64,000 bases of DNA from Rhodobacteraceae bacterium HTCC2150 (lineage in GTDB: Bacteria; Pseudomonadota; Alphaproteobacteria; Rhodobacterales; Rhodobacteraceae): contig AAXZ01000009.1 of assembly GCA_000169395.1 (NCBI GenBank), positions 1-64,000 on the forward strand, written 5' to 3'. This document shows, one piece after another, positions 61,890 through 64,000 of the stretch. The position numbers and the translations under genes are program-made. The notes under the pieces were generated by a model. The model was not told the DNA's origin. It saw only the letters and a program-made list of their open reading frames with translations, and did not search any database. Numbering within the stretch: the stretch's first letter is position 1; each line of letters opens with the position of its first letter.

Positions 61890-62525
61890 CTAAATTTTAC
61901 AACTATGCATTTTTGAATGTTCTATGACGGCACTTTTAAATTTGCTGAGAAGTTCAAAATTTTCGTGAGCTAATGAAAAGTACTGTTCAAAATGTGTAGA
62001 GCTGCCGAATTTGGAGAAAAATATAATCCGGTTCATGGATTGATAGTTCGGAATAAATAGTTTCATTTTGTATTCTAGTAAGGTCACGAACTCATTATGG
62101 GATCGAGAGTCTTTGTATGGCCAGCTAATGCCCTTTTCGCTTTCGTGTATGAGTTTATAAAACTCCTTGGTCTTTTGATATATATGAGAATATTCGGAAT
62201 CAAATTCTGCAGCCAATACAAACTGCTTCATTAATTTGGACCCGACGTCATCAATCTGTGCGTCATTGAATTCCTTGAGGCTGTTCAGTTCGATGAACTT
62301 TGTAAATGCAAACCCGTTGTTGGGTTTCATTGCAGGTACAATTCTTCTGCTGAACGTCACTGCGCAACCGTCGATTTGAATATTTTCATACCCCATATCT
62401 TTTAGAACAAAAGACAGTTTAGGTTGTGAATTTGCGGCGCCAACAAACGACAATAATGAAAACAAGAACATTCCGAATATTTTACGAGCACTGCTGCGAT
62501 TTAAGATTGCGCGCGTCACACTCAT
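61890..62525 (-). CDS. Secreted hypothetical protein, AT-rich
   Basis: A 211-residue protein of unknown family. The N-terminus has positive residues then KIFGMFLFSLLSFVGAANSQ, a signal peptide with cleavage after ANS or nearby. The mature part is rich in Phe, Lys and Ser, with two Cys (DGCAVTF and HSCKI at the very end) that may pair. It is markedly AT-rich, like the AT-rich gene at 40316. It ends in TAG, followed by a strong hairpin. Confidence 0.5.
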   Translation of the reverse strand: MSVTRAILNRSSARKIFGMFLFSLLSFVGAANSQPKLSFVLKDMGYENIQIDGCAVTFSRRIVPAMKPNNGFAFTKFIELNSLKEFNDAQIDDVGSKLMKQFVLAAEFDSEYSHIYQKTKEFYKLIHESEKGISWPYKDSRSHNEFVTLLEYKMKLFIPNYQSMNRIIFFSKFGSSTHFEQYFSLAHENFELLSKFKSAVIEHSKMHSCKI

Positions 62526-62645
62526 TGACTTGCAACCCCCATGATGAATGTTTCATCAAATGCCGAGAGCACATCAATATGTATATTGTTCAATTTTTCT
62601 TTTGCTGAAATTTTCATATTTGATGTCTCCAAGATTACTTACCTT

Positions 62646-62990
62646 TCACCGCAACACATCACACCACTTGATCCTTTTACCACCATCATATGGAACGGCG
62701 AGGTTTTCGCCAATAAGGGATTGCCCGACGTCCAAACCGTCAAGGTTAAGGTTAGCAAGGACGCGGCGGTATTTGTTAGGCTTGCCTGTTGTATCAAGCG
62801 TTACGGTTTGGGCCGCATAGATCAAGCCGCGCAGCCGTTTTGTTGCAGTCATCTCGGACTTTCGCTGGCGGCGCGAGAAGGGAATTCGTACACAGCGCAA
62901 GCCGACCTTCGAATAACTATGTATCAAGTGTTTGTGCTTCAGTTCGGAGGGCTAATCTGTGCCCAAAACTATCGTTCGAGACAACTTTAG
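62646..62990 (-). pseudogene. Thermonuclease (SNase-like) gene remnant
   Basis: The frame from 62927 reads KRLRGLIYAAQTVTLDTTGK, then KYRRVLANLNLDGLDVGQSL and GENLAVPYDGGKR, matching the second half of staphylococcal-nuclease-like proteins (the conserved G-R-x-L-A, D-V-G-x-x-L-I and L-A-V-P-Y motifs). Upstream, IVLGTD then TAG (62952-62954) then PSEL in the same frame resembles the R-L-x-G-I-D-A-P-E motif broken by a nonsense codon, and the region coding the first strand is missing or frameshifted. It is therefore a decayed gene. Confidence 0.5.
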
Positions 62991-63137
62991 TTATAGTGAT
63001 ACTGTCAGTCGAAGTAGACGGCCGGAGAAGCCCTAAAAATAGGTTAGAGTTGAGATTTATTAATGAGATAGGGCCGTATTTTGATATAATACAAACTTGT
63101 CATAAAAATTATTTGTATTGAAATTTGATGATGTGCG

Positions 63138-64000
63138 TTAACAGAAAAAGGGGTTGGTAGTTAACTTGGGTGAACTCGCTATCAATATGTCCTTGTGTTC
63201 GACCAATCTACAAATAAATCTTGCAGATGCAGTGATCAGCGCTGCCGAAGCGTCCCAAAATGTGCGCATTTCAACGATCTTTTCCTTAGTTGCCGTTTCA
63301 ATTTCTGAAATTATTGACCCAATGGAAAATTGTTGCCCAGGTGTTTGGCGGGAAACGACAACACATCCAAGGTATTTTGTACCTTTTGTAGCAATGGACC
63401 TTCGCAAAACAGGATCAACAAAACGGGCCGTGGTCCTAAATTCGTCAATATGTTTTGGGTCATCAAACGAATTACTACCAAAAACTCTCAAAGCTTTAAT
63501 TGGGTCGATCACTCCACATACAGAGAGCTTCTTTACATCTGGGAATTGTGTTGAAAAACATCCGTTCTTTAGGGCGCGTCCAAGTTCAAAAACAGTGGCA
63601 TGTGGATTGTCCTGTAAAACCAATGCCGCGATACCTGCTACAAATGCCGCAGATTGCGATGTACCACTTTGGGTAACAAATTTACTTTGCCCAACAGACG
63701 CTGATTTTAGGTTCACGCCCGGCGCCAAAATGTCTGGGCCGGAACATTACCCATCAATGAAACGACTGCCTGAAAAACTTGCGACATCGCCATTTGGATT
63801 TACCGCTCCAACGGAAAGGACATTGGAATAGATCCCAGGTGCTGTCGCCCTTCCTTTACCACCATTCCCAATTGGACAGATAACAAGTTTTCCGGCACGC
63901 CGGAGGGCCTCAATCATTGAAAATAGGACGGGATTGGGCCATGATGAACCTACCGCCAAAACAACAATGCGTGCGGGCGAGTTCAGAGCCCATTCTAGCC
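63138..64000 (-). pseudogene. S8 (subtilisin-like) serine peptidase, interrupted by TAA and cut by the window end
   Basis: The minus strand encodes LVICPIGNGGKGRATAPGIY, NVLSVGAVNPNGDVASFSGS, and then GTSQSAAFVAGIAALVL, which holds the catalytic Ser (G-T-S-x-A motif). After it come about 150 residues of C-terminal region of no clear family. A TAA at 63747-63749 interrupts the frame after SGSRFIDG, and CSGPDILAPGVNL continues in the same frame, as intact subtilases do. The Asp and His catalytic parts lie beyond the window. A nonsense mutation, or an assembly error, is likely. Confidence 0.65.

Noticed and set aside
1-64000. Genome-wide TAG recoding
   Set aside because: Several intact genes end in TAG at natural C-termini (for example 6126-6128 and 61890-61892), so TAG works as a stop.
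1-64000. CRISPR arrays, tRNA or rRNA genes
   Set aside because: No regularly spaced repeats, cloverleaf-like segments or conserved rRNA stretches were noticed on reading; no covariance search could be run.

Overview
The window looks like a chromosomal segment of a marine alphaproteobacterium of the Roseobacter/Rhodobacterales type (inference). The support is moderate GC, many TRAP transporters, a monomeric isocitrate dehydrogenase, a Tat-exported formate dehydrogenase with its DUF3305/DUF3306/TorD accessory genes, and extensive catabolic gene clusters with ATGA start/stop overlaps. No tRNA, rRNA, CRISPR array or intact mobile element was seen.

Layout. 1-84: start of a truncated globin, cut by the window edge. 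0.2-7.7 kb: a sulfatase and a glutathione S-transferase diverge from a TAXI-type TRAP transporter and an FAD monooxygenase; a perfect 20-bp palindrome lies between the two sets. 8-12.4 kb: an eroded stretch with a sulfotransferase gene holding one in-frame TAG, an intact bifunctional beta-oxidation enzyme, and a decayed TRAP dctM (5' loss, probable frameshift, in-frame TAG). 12.4-14.2 kb: GlcG-like protein, beta-hydroxyacid dehydrogenase, peroxiredoxin-like protein. 14.3-19.5 kb: dipeptide/nickel-type ABC transporter. 20-22.2 kb: monomeric icd.

22.4-40.2 kb is the most unusual block: about 16 co-directional genes plus a divergent pair, forming one catabolic cluster. It holds a sugar-type ABC transporter (one permease gene frameshifted), a LacI regulator, a histidinol-dehydrogenase-like oxidoreductase, an SDR, a double cupin, a MetE-like methyltransferase, an alpha/beta hydrolase, an RraA-family protein, an amidohydrolase/lactonase, and six NTF2/SnoaL-fold proteins, five of them tandem two-domain proteins. 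Two LacI-type operators 55 bp apart sit in the divergent promoter region. I do not recognise this cluster as a described pathway.

40.3-46.8 kb: an AT-rich hypothetical gene, an IS66-like transposase scrap, a DctP/DctQ/DctM TRAP system whose DctM has a long coiled-coil C-terminal extension, and a 91-bp degenerate second copy of part of the AT-rich gene.

46.8-61.7 kb is a formate dehydrogenase island: DUF6505, biotin/lipoate-ligase-like, Mrp/ApbC and DUF6494 proteins, a c-type cytochrome with what looks like a miniaturised tungstate-binding-protein domain, a polyferredoxin, DUF3305, DUF3306, TorD chaperone, small Tat-leader protein, FdhA, FdhB, FdhC, a 42-aa membrane protein and a TupBCA tungstate ABC transporter. 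Together they suggest a periplasmic, probably tungsten-dependent formate dehydrogenase feeding electrons through cytochrome b556 into the quinone pool.

61.9-64 kb is AT-rich and partly eroded: a secreted hypothetical protein, a thermonuclease remnant and an S8 peptidase gene interrupted by TAA and running off the window end.
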